In this document: positions 34,697 to 49,832 of the stretch, piece after piece
Layout of the letters: each line of letters starts with the position of its first letter
How positions within the stretch are numbered: the first letter of the stretch is position 1
Source of the DNA: Acidimicrobiia bacterium
GTDB taxonomy: Bacteria; Actinomycetota; Acidimicrobiia; IMCC26256; JAOSJM01
Length of the DNA: 64,000 nt
Assembly: GCA_027494165.1 (NCBI GenBank)
Contig: JAOSJM010000006.1
Span: 124,001-188,000 of the forward strand
Direction of reading: 5' to 3'
Translations under genes and position numbers: made by a program
Notes under the pieces: generated by a model
Databases searched by the model: none
What the model was told of the DNA's origin: nothing
The model's input: only the letters and a program-made list of their open reading frames with translations

Positions 34697-35917
34697 TCAA
34701 CCCTCCGGGGGCTCCGGCGGGACGACCCGGTAGTGGTACGCGCCCTCGCCGCGGGAGCGCTCGGCCCGGCCGGCCAGCACGAGGTGCTCCAGGTGGGCGA
34801 AGGTCTCGCTCTCGGCCATGATCCCCCAGTGCTTCGGGGGGAAGATCTCGTGGGAGATCTGCTCGACCGTGGCCGAGCCGAGGGCCGCCGAGACCTCCTG
34901 GATACGCTCCATCCGCTCCCGGTGGTGGTCCTTGATGGCCTGGACCCGTCCCGGCACGTCGTCGAAGGGGTGACCGTGGGCGGGGAGGCCCAGACGGACA
35001 CCGTCGAGCCCCGCCACCAGTTCGAGCGTCGTGATGTAGGAGCGGAGCGCGTCCGCCCCGTTCCCGACCCCCGAGATGTGGGGCGTGATGGACGGGAGGA
35101 CGTGGTCGCCCGCCAGCAGCAGACCTCCCTCGGGGTCGAACAGGCAGAGGTGGTCCAGCGTGTGCCCCGGTGTGTGGAGGGCCACCCAGGGCCGGCCGGC
35201 CAGCTCGAGCACCTCGCCGTGGCGCATCCGCCACGTCGGCGTCGGAGGGACGAAGAGCATCCTCAGGAGCCTGCTCAGCAGGCGGCGGCGCAGTGGCGGC
35301 ATCGGGTGCTTGGCACCACCCCAGGGGGTGTCACCGCCCCACGGGGCCCTCTGGCGTGCTGCGGACCCCGCCTCGGACCGGAGGGGGTCGTCGGCCTCGT
35401 CGCGCTCGGCCTCGAGCCGGGCGATGAGGTCCTCGTCGGGTTCCAGGGCGAGGGACCGGGCCGCGATCGCGGCCTGGCGCTCGACCTCCAGGGCCTCGTC
35501 CAGCCCGAGGGAGCGGCGGTGCTCCCGCCGGCTCAGCGCCCAGGTCGTGAACGAGGCGTGGGTCACGAGCCGGGCCCCGGCCTCCTTGGCCAGGCGCCCG
35601 GCCCCCCCGAAGTGGTCGGGGTGGGAGTGGGTCACGATCACCGTGTGCACGTCGCGCAGCCGGTAGCCGGCCGCGCCGAGGCGGCGCTTCAGCGTCCTCC
35701 ACGAGCTCGGTCCCGGGAGCCCCGGGTCGACGACCGCGAGGCCCCGCTCGTCGACGAGGCCGTACATGTTCACGTGGCCGAGGCCGGGCATCCAGATCGG
35801 GAGCTGCATCCGCAGCACGCCCGGCGCGACCTCGGTGACCTCCGGGGAGGCGGGCTCCTGCTCCTGCTTGCGCGGGCGCTCCCTGGCGTCGCCCGGCCGC
35901 TCGTGAAGTTGGGTCAT
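34697..35917 (-). CDS. Metallo-beta-lactamase-fold hydrolase
   Basis: This 406-aa protein shows the MBL zinc motif VIVTHSHPDHFGGAGRL (HxHxDH-like), VALHTPGHTLDHLCLF, LLLAGDHVLPSITPHI and the late His in LPAHGHPFD, followed by a helical C-terminal part typical of the RNase Z/glyoxalase II-like LACTB2 group. A poly-charged insert (residues about 150-210) separates the halves. Activity (thioester, lactone or nucleic acid hydrolysis) is unknown. Start MTQLHERPGDARERP. Confidence 0.87.
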   Translation of the reverse strand: MTQLHERPGDARERPRKQEQEPASPEVTEVAPGVLRMQLPIWMPGLGHVNMYGLVDERGLAVVDPGLPGPSSWRTLKRRLGAAGYRLRDVHTVIVTHSHPDHFGGAGRLAKEAGARLVTHASFTTWALSRREHRRSLGLDEALEVERQAAIAARSLALEPDEDLIARLEAERDEADDPLRSEAGSAARQRAPWGGDTPWGGAKHPMPPLRRRLLSRLLRMLFVPPTPTWRMRHGEVLELAGRPWVALHTPGHTLDHLCLFDPEGGLLLAGDHVLPSITPHISGVGNGADALRSYITTLELVAGLDGVRLGLPAHGHPFDDVPGRVQAIKDHHRERMERIQEVSAALGSATVEQISHEIFPPKHWGIMAESETFAHLEHLVLAGRAERSRGEGAYHYRVVPPEPPEG

Positions 35918-35976
35918 CGGCGAGAGAGCCTACTTGACCGGTCGGTCCAGTCCGTCGGCGCCCCGCGACCCGGCGG

Positions 35977-36444
35977 TCACCCGGCGACGCACGCGTCGAG
36001 GCCAAGCTCGCGGGCGACGCGGTCGGCGTCCTCGCTCAGATCCCCGGCCCGGGCGCTCGCGTCCTCGGCGGCGGTCACGTCGCCGGTCTCGAGCGCGACG
36101 GCGAGCGCCTCGGCCTGGGCCAGGGCGTCGCCCACCAGGTCGAGCCAGCGGGCGTAGTCGTCCTCGAGCTCGCCCGGGGGCGGGAGCAGGAGGAGGTCGT
36201 CGAGGGCCTCCCGCTGGACCTCGACGACGTCGCGCACGCCGAGCGCCGCGGCCTCCCCGTCGCGGAGATCGACGGGGTCCAGGCCCGCCACGGCCTCCGC
36301 GGCGCGGACGCAGACGGCCTGGGCGCGCGCCGCCAGCTCGTCGGGAACGAGGCGGGGGTCGGCCCGGCCCGAGCACCCGGCGAGCACGGCGGCCAGGCAC
36401 GTGAGGGCCAGGAGGCGGGAGCCCTGGGCCGGTCCGGACCTCAT
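35977..36444 (-). CDS. Small lipoprotein, 155 aa
   Basis: The N-terminus MRSGPAQGSRLLALTCLAAVLAGCSG is a lipoprotein signal with lipobox LAGC (Cys near residue 24). The mature part is all-helical and acidic, with a Cys in AQAVCVRAAEA and one near the end (LDACVAG) that could form a disulfide. No family recognised. It is attached to the outside of the membrane. It ends 60 bp from the MBL-fold gene that follows it on the same strand. Confidence 0.7.
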   Translation of the reverse strand: MRSGPAQGSRLLALTCLAAVLAGCSGRADPRLVPDELAARAQAVCVRAAEAVAGLDPVDLRDGEAAALGVRDVVEVQREALDDLLLLPPPGELEDDYARWLDLVGDALAQAEALAVALETGDVTAAEDASARAGDLSEDADRVARELGLDACVAG

Positions 36445-36535
36445 CGGCGCGCTCCAGGTCCCATGCGGTGCCCGACGCTAGCCGCGCCGGGAGGGCCCCC
36501 TGGCCGGCGACCGGCGCGCGGCTAGCCTTCGCTCC

Positions 36536-37030
36536 GTGGGCACGCTCGTGGCGACGTGCGTGTGGCGGATCTCGCCTGAGCTGGTCGCGGCGCTCGACGA
36601 GCACCTGGGGCCTCCCGTCGACAGCTACGTCAACGGCTCGCAGACCTGGTTCACCGACGACGGGCCCGGCGATGCCACGCTCGAGTGGCGGCTCCACCCG
36701 GTGGCCGGGTACCGGGCCCCCGCAGGGCTGTCCCACTACGACCTGTGGGAGCACGTCGTCTCCCAGCTCGCGACGGGGTCGCCCGATCGCCTGCACCTGG
36801 GCCGCGAGGAACGGGCCCTCGGCTCGCTCTGGGACGGCCTCGAGTGCTACGCGGCCTTCGACGACGAGCTGGAGCCGGCCACCCTCGCCAGGGCCGCGAC
36901 CGACGCCGTCGGCCGGGCACCGGACGCGGCCGGCCTCGCGGACCACGACCGGATCGGCGACGAGTGGGAGCGCAGCGGCGGCCGGATCTCGATCGTCGAC
37001 CAGCTCCTCGGCCAGCTCGGGAGCTCGTAG
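36536..37030 (+). CDS. Conserved hypothetical protein, 164 aa
   Basis: Unrecognised. It starts (GTG) MGTLVATCVWRISPELVAALDEHLGPPVDSYVNGSQTWFTDD and has no signal or membrane segment. The composition (Trp-rich, acidic, strands alternating with short helices) suggests a compact cytosolic protein. It is divergent from the lipoprotein gene and convergent with the nudix gene. The coding call rests on typical codon bias and lack of a better frame. Confidence 0.65.
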   Translation: MGTLVATCVWRISPELVAALDEHLGPPVDSYVNGSQTWFTDDGPGDATLEWRLHPVAGYRAPAGLSHYDLWEHVVSQLATGSPDRLHLGREERALGSLWDGLECYAAFDDELEPATLARAATDAVGRAPDAAGLADHDRIGDEWERSGGRISIVDQLLGQLGSS

Positions 37031-37076
37031 GGACCTGGCGCGGGCCGACCCGGGGGCGCACCGGCGCCCGCGTCGC

Positions 37077-37754
37077 TCAGCCGCGCCAGGGCGGCGTCCG
37101 GGGCGGGTCGAAGTCGCAGAGCGGCGCCTCGCCACGGATCGCGGCGAGCGCGACGCCGAGCCACCGGTGGGCGCCGGCCAGGGGCTGGGGCAGGCGATCG
37201 GGTGGGAAGAAGCCGACCTGGCGGGTCTCGAGCGGGTGCGGCCGCAGCTCGCCGCCGAGCAGCCGGCAGTGGAACACGAGCGAGTACAGCGGGAGCCGGG
37301 CGAACCCGAGGCGCAGGCCGTCGAGCACCGCGATGAGCGACACCGGCTCGACCTCGAGCCCCGTCTCCTCGTAGACCTCCTTCACCGCGATCTCCGCCGG
37401 TGAGTAGCCGACGTCGGCCCACCCCACGGGGTAGAGCCACAGACCCGAGTCGGCCCGCTGGGTGAGGAGGATCTCGCCGGCCTCGTTGCCGACCACCGCG
37501 GCCACCGCGACCTTCGGGGTGACGTAGCCGGCGACGCCCTCGCCCACGCTGGCCAGCCACTCCTCGAAGAGGGCGTCGGACTCGGCCTCCTCGATCGCCG
37601 CGGCCCGGATGTCGGCCGCGACCTTCAGCACCTCCTCGAACCGCTCCCGCTCGTAGAGGCTCCGGGTGAAGCCGAGCCCGGTGCGGGCGATCCCCGACAG
37701 CGTCTCGGCCCAGCGGAGCAGGTCGGCGGCGCTCACGGGGTGCGGGTCGGTCAC
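37077..37754 (-). CDS. Nudix hydrolase with N-terminal Nudix_hydro_N domain
   Basis: Residues about 1-60 form the helical domain seen before a subset of nudix enzymes (LRWAETLSGIARTGLGFTRSLYERERFEEVLKVAADI). The nudix box GYSPAEIAVKEVYEETGLEV, Gx5Ex7(K/R)Ex2EExGU, lies near residue 120. These enzymes hydrolyse nucleoside diphosphates linked to another group; the N-terminal type often acts on ADP-ribose or related sugars. It ends 322 residues of the same strand after glnD by only 12 bp, so it may be the last gene of the nitrogen operon. Confidence 0.88.
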   Translation of the reverse strand: MTDPHPVSAADLLRWAETLSGIARTGLGFTRSLYERERFEEVLKVAADIRAAAIEEAESDALFEEWLASVGEGVAGYVTPKVAVAAVVGNEAGEILLTQRADSGLWLYPVGWADVGYSPAEIAVKEVYEETGLEVEPVSLIAVLDGLRLGFARLPLYSLVFHCRLLGGELRPHPLETRQVGFFPPDRLPQPLAGAHRWLGVALAAIRGEAPLCDFDPPRTPPWRG

Positions 37755-37765
37755 GGGCGGAGAGC

Positions 37766-40619
<2,854 letters not shown>

Positions 40620-41852
40620 TCACGTCCGTTCGAGCGAGTACCCGACCTCGGAGTGCTGGGTGAGGTCGAGCCCGACCTCCTCGTCCTCCTCGGAGACCCG
40701 GATCCCGCCCGGCAGCAGGACTCGCAGCGCCACGCAGATCACATAGGTGACCACGAACGAGTAGACGAGCGTGGCCCCCACCGCAAGGACCTGCTCGCCG
40801 AAGAGGCCCCAGCCTCCGCCGAAGAAGGCCCCGTCGGCCCCGGCGGGGTTCACCGCGACGTCGGCGAAGAGGCCCAGCAGCACCGATCCGACGACCCCGC
40901 CCACGAGGTGGACCCCGATGACGTCGAGCGAGTCGTCGTAGCCGAACCGGAACTTCAGGCTCACGGCCAGCATGCAGACGGCGCCGGCGATCACGCCGAT
41001 CACGACGGGTGCCATCCCGCCCACGAACCCGGCGCACGGTGTGATGGCGACCAGCCCGGCGACCGCCCCCGAGGCCGCCCCCAGGGTCGTGGCGTGGCCC
41101 GACCGGAGACGTTCCACGGCGAGCCAGCCCAGCATGCCGGCGGCCGCGGCGAGGTGGGTGTTCACCAGGGCCTGGGCGGCGACACCGTCGGCGGCCAGGG
41201 CCGAGCCGGCGTTGAACCCGAACCACCCGAACCACAGGATGCCCGTCCCGATGAGGGTGAGCGGCAGCGAGTGCGGGGGCATCGGCTCCCTGGGCCAGCC
41301 CCGGCGCCGACCGAGCACGAGGACCGCCGCCAGCGCGGCGGCACCCGCGTTGACGTGGACGACGGTCCCCCCGGCGAAGTCGAGGGCGCCCCGATCGGCG
41401 AGCCACCCTCCGGCGAACACCCAGTGGGCGACCGGGGAGTAGACGAGCAGGAGCCACAGCCCGGCGAACCACACCCAGGCCGGGAAGCGCATGCGGTCGG
41501 CGATGGCCCCGGTGATCAGGGCCGGGGTGATCACCGCGAAGGTCATCTGGAAGGCCATGAACCCCAGGGCCGGCACGGTACCGGAGACCTCGCCGGCGAG
41601 GTCGCGCAGCCACAGGAACTCGAAGTTCCCGATCACGCCGCCGTTGCCGGGATCGCCGAAGGCGAGCGAGAAGCACACCGCGGCCCACAGGACGCTCACG
41701 ATGCCCATGGTGAAGAAGTTCTGCATGAGCATCCCGAGCACGTTCTTGGCCCTGACCATCCCTCCGTAGAAGAGGGCGAGGCCGGGAGTCATGAACACCA
41801 CGAGCGCGGTCGAGACCAGGAGCCACGCGGTGTCGCCCGTGTCGATGTCCAC
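40620..41852 (-). CDS. amtB: Ammonium transporter Amt
   Basis: A 410-aa, eleven-helix ammonium channel. Seen are ALFYGGMVRAKNVLGMLMQ, FQMTFAVITPALITGAIADRM, the pore histidines in VVHVNAGAAAL and GVHLVGGVVG, and the signature region FNAGSALAADGVAA. The C-terminal tail LGLDLTQHSEVGYSLERT is the regulatory extension that contacts PII. It heads the amtB-glnB-glnD operon. A period-11 GlnR-like motif lies 47 bp upstream of its ATG. Confidence 0.96.
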   Translation of the reverse strand: MDIDTGDTAWLLVSTALVVFMTPGLALFYGGMVRAKNVLGMLMQNFFTMGIVSVLWAAVCFSLAFGDPGNGGVIGNFEFLWLRDLAGEVSGTVPALGFMAFQMTFAVITPALITGAIADRMRFPAWVWFAGLWLLLVYSPVAHWVFAGGWLADRGALDFAGGTVVHVNAGAAALAAVLVLGRRRGWPREPMPPHSLPLTLIGTGILWFGWFGFNAGSALAADGVAAQALVNTHLAAAAGMLGWLAVERLRSGHATTLGAASGAVAGLVAITPCAGFVGGMAPVVIGVIAGAVCMLAVSLKFRFGYDDSLDVIGVHLVGGVVGSVLLGLFADVAVNPAGADGAFFGGGWGLFGEQVLAVGATLVYSFVVTYVICVALRVLLPGGIRVSEEDEEVGLDLTQHSEVGYSLERT

Positions 41853-41898
41853 CGGGTCACCTCCGTTCTGCGATCTTGCGGCAGCGTGACGGTGGCCT

Positions 41899-41925
41899 GT
41901 TTCGGTCCGGTGGCCCGTCCGTTAC
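41899..41925 (-). promoter_or_regulatory. Possible GlnR-like site upstream of amtB
   Basis: On the transcribed strand GTAAC (41925-41921) and GAAAC (41903-41899) lie 22 bp apart, two turns of the 11-bp spacing of actinobacterial GlnR sites (GTnAC and GAAAC blocks), with a partial block GCCAC between. The match is weak and rests on context (nitrogen operon). Confidence 0.3.
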
Positions 41926-41997
41926 GGGCGCGTGAACTCGGGCCTCCGGATCGGCCGGTCTTCGACGGCGGGCCCGCGCAGGACCGGGCCCGCCCCG

Positions 41998-44663
41998 TCA
42001 GCCGGCGTGGCGGCGTGACCGCGACAGGAACGAGCGGCCGGCGCCCTCGGGCAGGCGCCACCTCGGTGCCCTCGCCACGAGCGCCGCCATGTCGATGCCG
42101 GGTTGGGGCGGCGCGAAGAAGAAGCCCTGGGCCTGGTCGCAGCCGAGCTCCATCAGCTCCGAGAGCTGCTCCTCGGTCTCCACTCCCTCGGCCACGACGG
42201 TGAGCCCGAGCGCCCGCCCGAGGCTCACGACCGCGGCCACGATGGCCGAGTCCTCCGGGTCGGTCCCCAGGCCGTCGACGAAGGAGCGGTCGACCTTCAC
42301 CGAGTCGACCGGGAACCGCTTGAGGTAGCCGAGCGAGGAGTAGCCGGTCCCGAAGTCGTCGACGCTGAGGCGGACCCCCAGGGCCTTCAGCTCCTGGATG
42401 GCGCCGATCGTCGTGTCGACGTCGTCCATCAGCGCGCTCTCGGTGATCTCGAGGCACAGGAAGCGGGGATCGGCGCCGGCGAGGCCGAGTGCCCGCGCCA
42501 CCTGGTCGGGGAGGTCGGGCTGGGCGAGCTGGCGCGCCGAGAGGTTCACCGAGATCACGAAGCCCTCCGGGCCCCGGTGGTCGCGACACCACCGGGCCGC
42601 CTCCCGGCAGGCCTCCTCGAGGACCCACGACCCGAGCGGGACGATGATGCCGGTCTCCTCGGCCAGGGTGATGAACTCGTGGGGCGCCACGAGGCCCCGG
42701 GCCGTGTGCTGCCAGCGGATCAGCGCCTCGGCGCCGACGCACCGTCCCTCGCGCAGCGACACGACGGGCTGGTAGAAGACCCGGAACTCCCCCGGTCGAT
42801 CGCCCGGTGCAGGGCGGTCTCGGTCTCGAGGCGGGCGAGGGCGGTGGCCCGCATCGCCTCGTCGAAGAGCTCCCAGCGGCCCTTGCCCCGGTCCTTGGCC
42901 CGGTACATGGCCACGTCGGCGTCGCGCAGCAGCGCCTCGGGACCCTCGTCGGGGCCTCCCGAGAGGGCGATGCCGATGCTCGCGCTGAGGAAGCTCTCGT
43001 CGCCGTTCAGGACGAACGGCTGCTGGATGGCCTCGAGCAGCCGCTCGGCGACCTCGACCGCCTGTTGCCGGGCGGACGCCGCCGTCAGGTCCTCGCAGAG
43101 CACGACGAACTCGTCACCGCCGAACCGGGCGACGGTGTCGCCCGGTCGCAGCACGGTCTGGAGGCGCCGGGCGAGCTGGACGAGCAGCTCGTCGCCGGCG
43201 TCGTGGCCCAGACTGTCGTTCACGACCTTGAAGCGATCGCAGTCGAGGAACAGCACGGCCACGGACGTGAGCTGACGCCGGGCCCGGGCCAGGGCGTGGA
43301 CCAGGAACTCGACGAAGAGCACCCGGTTGGGCAGGCCGGTGAGCGGGTCGTGGTGGGCCTGGTGGGCCAGGCGGGTCTCGAAGGCCTTCCGCTCGACGGC
43401 GATGGACGCCAGGTGGACGGCCTGGGCCACGAGGCGCTCCTCCCCGGGCTGCGGCCCGCGAGGCTCGGCGGTGAGGACGACGAGGGCACCCAGGACGCGC
43501 TCCCCGCTCGCCTCGAGGATCGGCGCGGCCCAGGACACCGAGAGCCCGTGGGCCGCGACGACCTCGTGCAAGGCCGCCCACCCCGGGGCGGCACCGTCGG
43601 TGACGAGGCGACGGTGCCGCGCCTCGAACGAGCTCGTGGGCGGCACGAACCCGACCTCCTCGAGCGCCGGCCCGCAGCCCTCGGGGAGGCCGGGAGCGGC
43701 CTCCACCCGGAAGCTCGAGCCGTCGTCGTCGATGAGGAGGAGGACCGGGAGGGCGCCGGGGAAGCGGCGCTGCACGATCCGGCAGGTCTCGTCGAGCGTC
43801 TCGTGGAGGGGCCTGCCCTTGGCGATCATCTCGAGCACCCGGGCCTGGTCGGCCAGGTGGGCCTCGGCCTCCTTCTGCTCGGTGATGTCGCGCCCCACGG
43901 CCTGGTACTCGACGACGCGACCCTCGCCGTCGAGGATCGCCCGGTTCGTCCACTGCTGCCAGCGGACCTCGCCGGTCGGCAGCACGACGCGGTTCTCGAT
44001 CGCCGCCACCGGGCGCTCGGCCGACAGCGCCTCGAGGGCCCGGGCCACGGCCTCCCGATCGTCGGGGTGGACCGTGGGCACGAAGCTGTCCCCGAGCTGC
44101 TCCTCGCGGCTCCGCCCGAAGTAGCGGCAGGCCGCATCGTTGACGAACGTGAGCGTCCCGTCGAGCCGGTGGCGGGCGATGAGCTCGGTCTGGTCCTCCA
44201 CGATGGCCCGGTACCGCGCCTCCGAACGGCGCAGCGCCTCCTCGGCCTCCCGCCGCTCGGAGATGTCGCGGGTCGTGAACACGATGCCCCCGACGGCGGG
44301 ATCGTCGAGCAGGTTGCTCACCACCGCCTCGACGTGGCGCCACGAGCCGTCGGCGTGGCGGACCCGGAACTCGATCGGCTCGCCCACGCCCGGCCGGGGG
44401 AGCTGGGAGCTCAGCAGCGCCTCGACCCGCTCGGCATCGTCGGGATGGATCTGGTTCAGGGGATGGGCGCGGTCGTCCTCGCCCGGCCGGCGACCGAACA
44501 CCCGCTCCGTCGCCGGGCTCGACCAGCGGATGGTCCCGTCGCGGTCGAAGACCGTGATGACGTCGGAGAGGTTCTGGACCAGGGCGCGCAGCCGCTCGTC
44601 GCTCTGGCGCAGCGCCTCCTCGGCCTGGTCCTGGTTCCGCTCGGTGGCGTGGCGTGCGGTCAT
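41998..44663 (-). CDS. PAS-PAS-GAF-GGDEF-EAL cyclic-di-GMP regulator (frame broken near 42789)
   Basis: Domains in order: PAS ([20 protein letters not shown]), PAS ([20 protein letters not shown]), a GAF-like region ([25 protein letters not shown]), GGDEF ([14 protein letters not shown]) and EAL ([36 protein letters not shown]). Both active-site motifs are intact, so it may make and break c-di-GMP. One base is missing at CCCCC 42789-42793 between GGDEF and EAL; repaired length 888 aa. No signal peptide; cytosolic sensor. It is unlinked to the nitrogen operon downstream. Confidence 0.92.
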
Positions 44664-44917
44664 GGCGACGCGTCCCCCACCGGGGTGGTCGAGGGGACCG
44701 ACGCCCCGCCGCTCCAACCCCGCTCCCGCGCGGACGGGCGTTCGCTCACCCCCTGGCCCTCCCTCGCCCCGCCTGCCCCGTGGCGTCGATGGTTTGGCAA
44801 CGCTGAGTGTTCATGCTACCACGAAGGGTCACATACTGCCGCGCGGGCCGCCTCCGTCGGGCCCGAGAGGCGCCGGGGGCCCTGGCGGTGCCGGCACCGC
44901 GAAGGGGCGCCGACACC

Positions 44918-45160
44918 TCAACCCTCGAGGACGTCGCCCTCCATGCGGTTGACGGTGCAGCCCGCGGCCTCGAGGAACCCCACCGCTGCGTCGAGCTGGT
45001 CGTCCTCGCCCGACAGCTCGAGGATCACCCAGCCGGAGTGGGCCTCGACGTTGGCCCGGCGGATGTTCGGCACGACGTCGTAGGCCTTGACGACCTCGTA
45101 GATCATCGGCCGGCCGACGAGCTCCTCGGGGAACGACACGAACAATCGGACTGCGCCCAC
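44918..45160 (-). CDS. NIL-domain protein, 80 aa
   Basis: A single-domain protein: GTG start, then VRLFVSFPEELVGRPMIYEVVKAYDVVPNIRRANVEAHSGWVILELSG and a C-terminal helix-strand ending MEGDVLEG. This is the NIL fold (ferredoxin-like) found at the C-terminus of the MetN methionine-importer ATPase and, joined to ferredoxin modules, in archaeal homocysteine biosynthesis proteins. As a stand-alone protein it may bind methionine or take part in sulfur metabolism; this is inference. AGGAGA lies 4 nt upstream of the start. Confidence 0.78.
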   Translation of the reverse strand: MGAVRLFVSFPEELVGRPMIYEVVKAYDVVPNIRRANVEAHSGWVILELSGEDDQLDAAVGFLEAAGCTVNRMEGDVLEG

Positions 45161-45246
45161 GGCCTCTCCTGTCGACGACGGGTGATCGCCCGCGATCCTG
45201 ACCCGATTCCGGCCTGTCCCGCACGGCGGCGCGAGAGCCCGCGGCG

Positions 45247-46025
45247 TCAGGTCCTGAGACCTACCCGCGCCAGCGCCTCCTCGGGCGGAACGAGGAGACC
45301 CACGAGGAACGGCCCGAACTCGGCGTAGCGGGCCGAGACCTCGTCGAAGCGCATCTCGTAGACGATCTCCTTGAAGGCCGCGGGGTCGTCGGCGAGGAGC
45401 GTGACGCCCCACTCCCAGTCGTCGAGGCCGACCGACCCCGTGACGAGCTGGAGCACCCGTCCCGCGTACCCCCGCCCGACCCGGGCGTGGCCGCCCATGA
45501 GCCGGCGGCGCTCCTCGTAGGGGAGCTCGTACCAGTTCGCCCCCGGCGCCCGGCGCTTCGACATGGGGTAGAAGCAGATCGCACGCCTCTCCGGGAGGCG
45601 CGGGTGCAGGCGGTGCTCCTGGTAGTCGTCCATCCGCTGCCGCCAGGCGGCCAGCCGCTCCTCGAGCGCCTCCCCGCGAGACCCTCGTCGGCGGCCAGCC
45701 GGGTGCGCTCGTGATCCTCGGTGGGCGTGTACTCCGAGAGCTCGGTGAGCGACAGGTACGAGTCGGCGGCGGCGACGGGGGCCGCGAGCACCTCCTGCTG
45801 GAAGGCCTGCAGCCGGGCCAGGTCCGGACCGAGGGCCATCAGGCCGAGGTCGGCCTTGTGGCCGAGGACCGCGAAGGCGAGCACCTGGTGACCGTGCGCC
45901 TCGAGGCCGGCGACGGCGTCGAGGATCCGCTTGGCCCCCGACGGCTCGTGCTCGGCGCGGTCACGGTCGACGCGCAGGAAGAGGTGGAGGACGCCCCACC
46001 CGACGGAAGGCTCCACGGGCTCCAT
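45247..46025 (-). CDS. hemQ: Coproheme decarboxylase HemQ (chlorite-dismutase family; frame broken near 45672)
   Basis: HemQ decarboxylates coproheme to heme b, the last step of the Gram-positive pathway. The N-terminal half has [14 protein letters not shown] and [25 protein letters not shown]; the C-terminal half has [38 protein letters not shown] and [11 protein letters not shown]. The conserved Y of YPMSKRR is the catalytic tyrosine in actinobacterial members and His of MGGHAR is the proximal ligand region. One base is missing at CCCC 45672-45675; repaired length 259 aa. Confidence 0.9.
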
Positions 46026-46093
46026 GACCGGAGGGTACCGCCGGCCCGGGCCGCCGTGGAGCCGGGCCCACGGGTGCCGACCCGCCCCTGCGC

Positions 46094-46974
46094 TCAGGAC
46101 GGGACGGTCACCGGGGCGTTCCCGCCGAAGAGGTCCCCGAAGATCTCGGTGAAGTCCACGACCTCGTCGTCCGGCGGGGCCTCGACGACCACCTCGACGC
46201 CGAAGTCGTAGAGCTCCATCTCGAACGACGCCGTACCGCCGCCCTCGTGGGCCGGGAGGTCGAGGTCGTAGGCCATCTTCCGCATCCGCCCCTCGTCGTC
46301 GATCCAGACGCGGGCGGTGAGGGTGTCGAGGCCGAGGGACTCGAGCTCGTCCATCCCCTGCGCCACGAGCTCCTCCTCCTCGGACGACAGCTCCCCGGCG
46401 CCCTCCTCCACGAGGGCGCGGAGATCGAGGACGACCTCGTACAGGGTCACGTCCTCGCCCCGGAGCTCGGCTCGGCCGAGCTCCTCGACGTCGTCGGAGA
46501 CCCCGCGCAGGTAGGCCAGGGCCTCGCGCGGGTCGGGCTGGTCGAGCCCGAGGTCCTCGGGCCCGGTGGCGCCGTCGACGAGCTCCGCGGGGTCGAGGCG
46601 GACCCACGACGTCTCGGCACCGAGCGCGGCCATCATCACCTCGGGGAAGCGGAAGTAGGTGACGGCGTCGACGATCCGGAACTCCAGCTCTCCGCCCCCC
46701 GGGAGCGGCCCCATGTCCATGGTCATCGCGCTGTCACCGCTGCCGAAGTCGACGACGCCGTCGGCCCTGACGTCACCCTCGACCTCTCCCTCCGAGAAGG
46801 CCATCGAGAAGCTCATCCGCGCGCTGGTGGCCTCGATCGTGCGGTCGGCGGCGGCCTCGACGACCGCGACCGCACGAACCGGGACCGACTCGTCGGCGCT
46901 GGGTCCCCGGAACCTCCGCAGGCCGGCGCCAGCAGCGCCGCCGCCGTCGCGATGACGATCGTCCGGACTCGCAT
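46094..46974 (-). CDS. Lipoprotein of the LppX/LprG-like or DUF6612-like fold (frame broken near 46915)
   Basis: Start MRVRTIVIATAAALLAPACGG is a signal peptide with a lipobox-like APAC. After a missing base in the CCCC run 46915-46918, the mature part continues SADESVPVRAVAVVEAAADRT, with long beta-strands and the pattern of mycobacterial LppX/LprAFG proteins (VRADGVVDFGSGDSAMTMDMG, EFRIVDAVTYFRFP, MRKMAYDLDLP). Those proteins carry lipids across the cell envelope. Repaired length 293 aa. Cargo unknown; the family assignment is from strand pattern only. Confidence 0.65.
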
Positions 46975-47129
46975 GGGTGGGGGCCTCCTCGACGTCGGCC
47001 GACCACCGTACCACTCTCCGTGGCCATGCCCGTCCCGAACGTCCCCGATCCCGTCCGAATCGGGACGAAGGCCACGCGCGCGGCGGGCCGCCCGTAGGCG
47101 GCCCGCCGGTGCGTTCCGGGGCGGACGGT

Positions 47130-48863
<1,734 letters not shown>

Positions 48864-48881
<18 letters not shown>

Positions 48882-49832
48882 TCGACCCGGGCGGGCACGG
48901 TCCCGCCCCGGAGCCCCGGCGCGCGACGCGCCGAGCTGGCGGGCCACCACGCCCTCGAGGTCGGTGCGGGGGACGAACCCGAGCCGGCGGGCACAGCGCG
49001 AGACGTCGGCCCGGGTGACCCGCGGCTCCTCCCGGCCCGCCGGGCGGACGGCGACGGAGACCGGCCGCCCCACCGCCGCGGCGACGGCCGAGACCATCTC
49101 GGCGAGCGTCCGCGGGCGGCCCGTGCCGACGTTGACGACGGCCGGGCCGCGCTGGGCCAGCAGGACGAGCGCGGTCACGACGTCGCGGACGTCGGTGACG
49201 TCGCGTGCCCGGTCGAGGCCGCCGAGCACGGGGAGGGGCGTCCCCTCGGACGCCGCGGCCAGCCACCGGGCCAGGGCCATGTCCGGTCGCTGGCCCTCGC
49301 CGGCGACCGTGAACGGCCGGGCCACCGCCACGATCCCGCCGCGGGCGACCCGGGCCGCGGCGAGCCGCTCCACGGCGAGCTTGGACCGCGCGTAGACGCC
49401 TCGCGGGGCCGGACGGTCGGACTCGCGCGACGGACGCCAGCCGTTCCCCCGGCAGGGCCGGGCCCCGCCGTAGACCGACGACGAGGACGTGAGCACGACG
49501 GGCGTGGGGAGGAGGGTCGCGGCGAAGAGGTGCTCGGTCGCCGCGACGTTGTCGCGCTCATACGCGGCCTCCGCCCCCGGGCCCGCGCCCCTCACCCCGG
49601 CCCGGCCCGCCAGGTGGAACACGACGTCCGCGTCGCGCAGCAGCTCGGCGAGGGCCGGACCCGGCTCGGCGAGGTCGAGCCGGACGTGGCACCCGGGCGC
49701 GCCGGGGCGCGGTGGACGCCGGTCGACGCCCACCACCGCCGCCCCGGCCCCCGCCAACCGCTCGACCAGGTGGGACCCGACGAACCCGGCCGATCCGGTG
49801 ACCACCGCCCGGGCGCCCGCCAGCCCGCTCAT
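48864..49832 (-). CDS. NAD-dependent epimerase/dehydratase
   Basis: A 322-aa extended short-chain dehydrogenase: Rossmann motif VVTGSAGFVGSHLVERL (TGxxGxxG), LDLAEPG, VFHLAGRAG, SSSSVYGG and the catalytic YARSK (Tyr-x3-Lys). This is the UDP-sugar epimerase type used in envelope glycan synthesis; the nucleotide sugar is unknown. It is the last gene of a run starting at fbpA: its ATG overlaps the lipoprotein stop. The 3' end lies within the groEL promoter, so transcription of this operon points into groEL. Confidence 0.9.
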
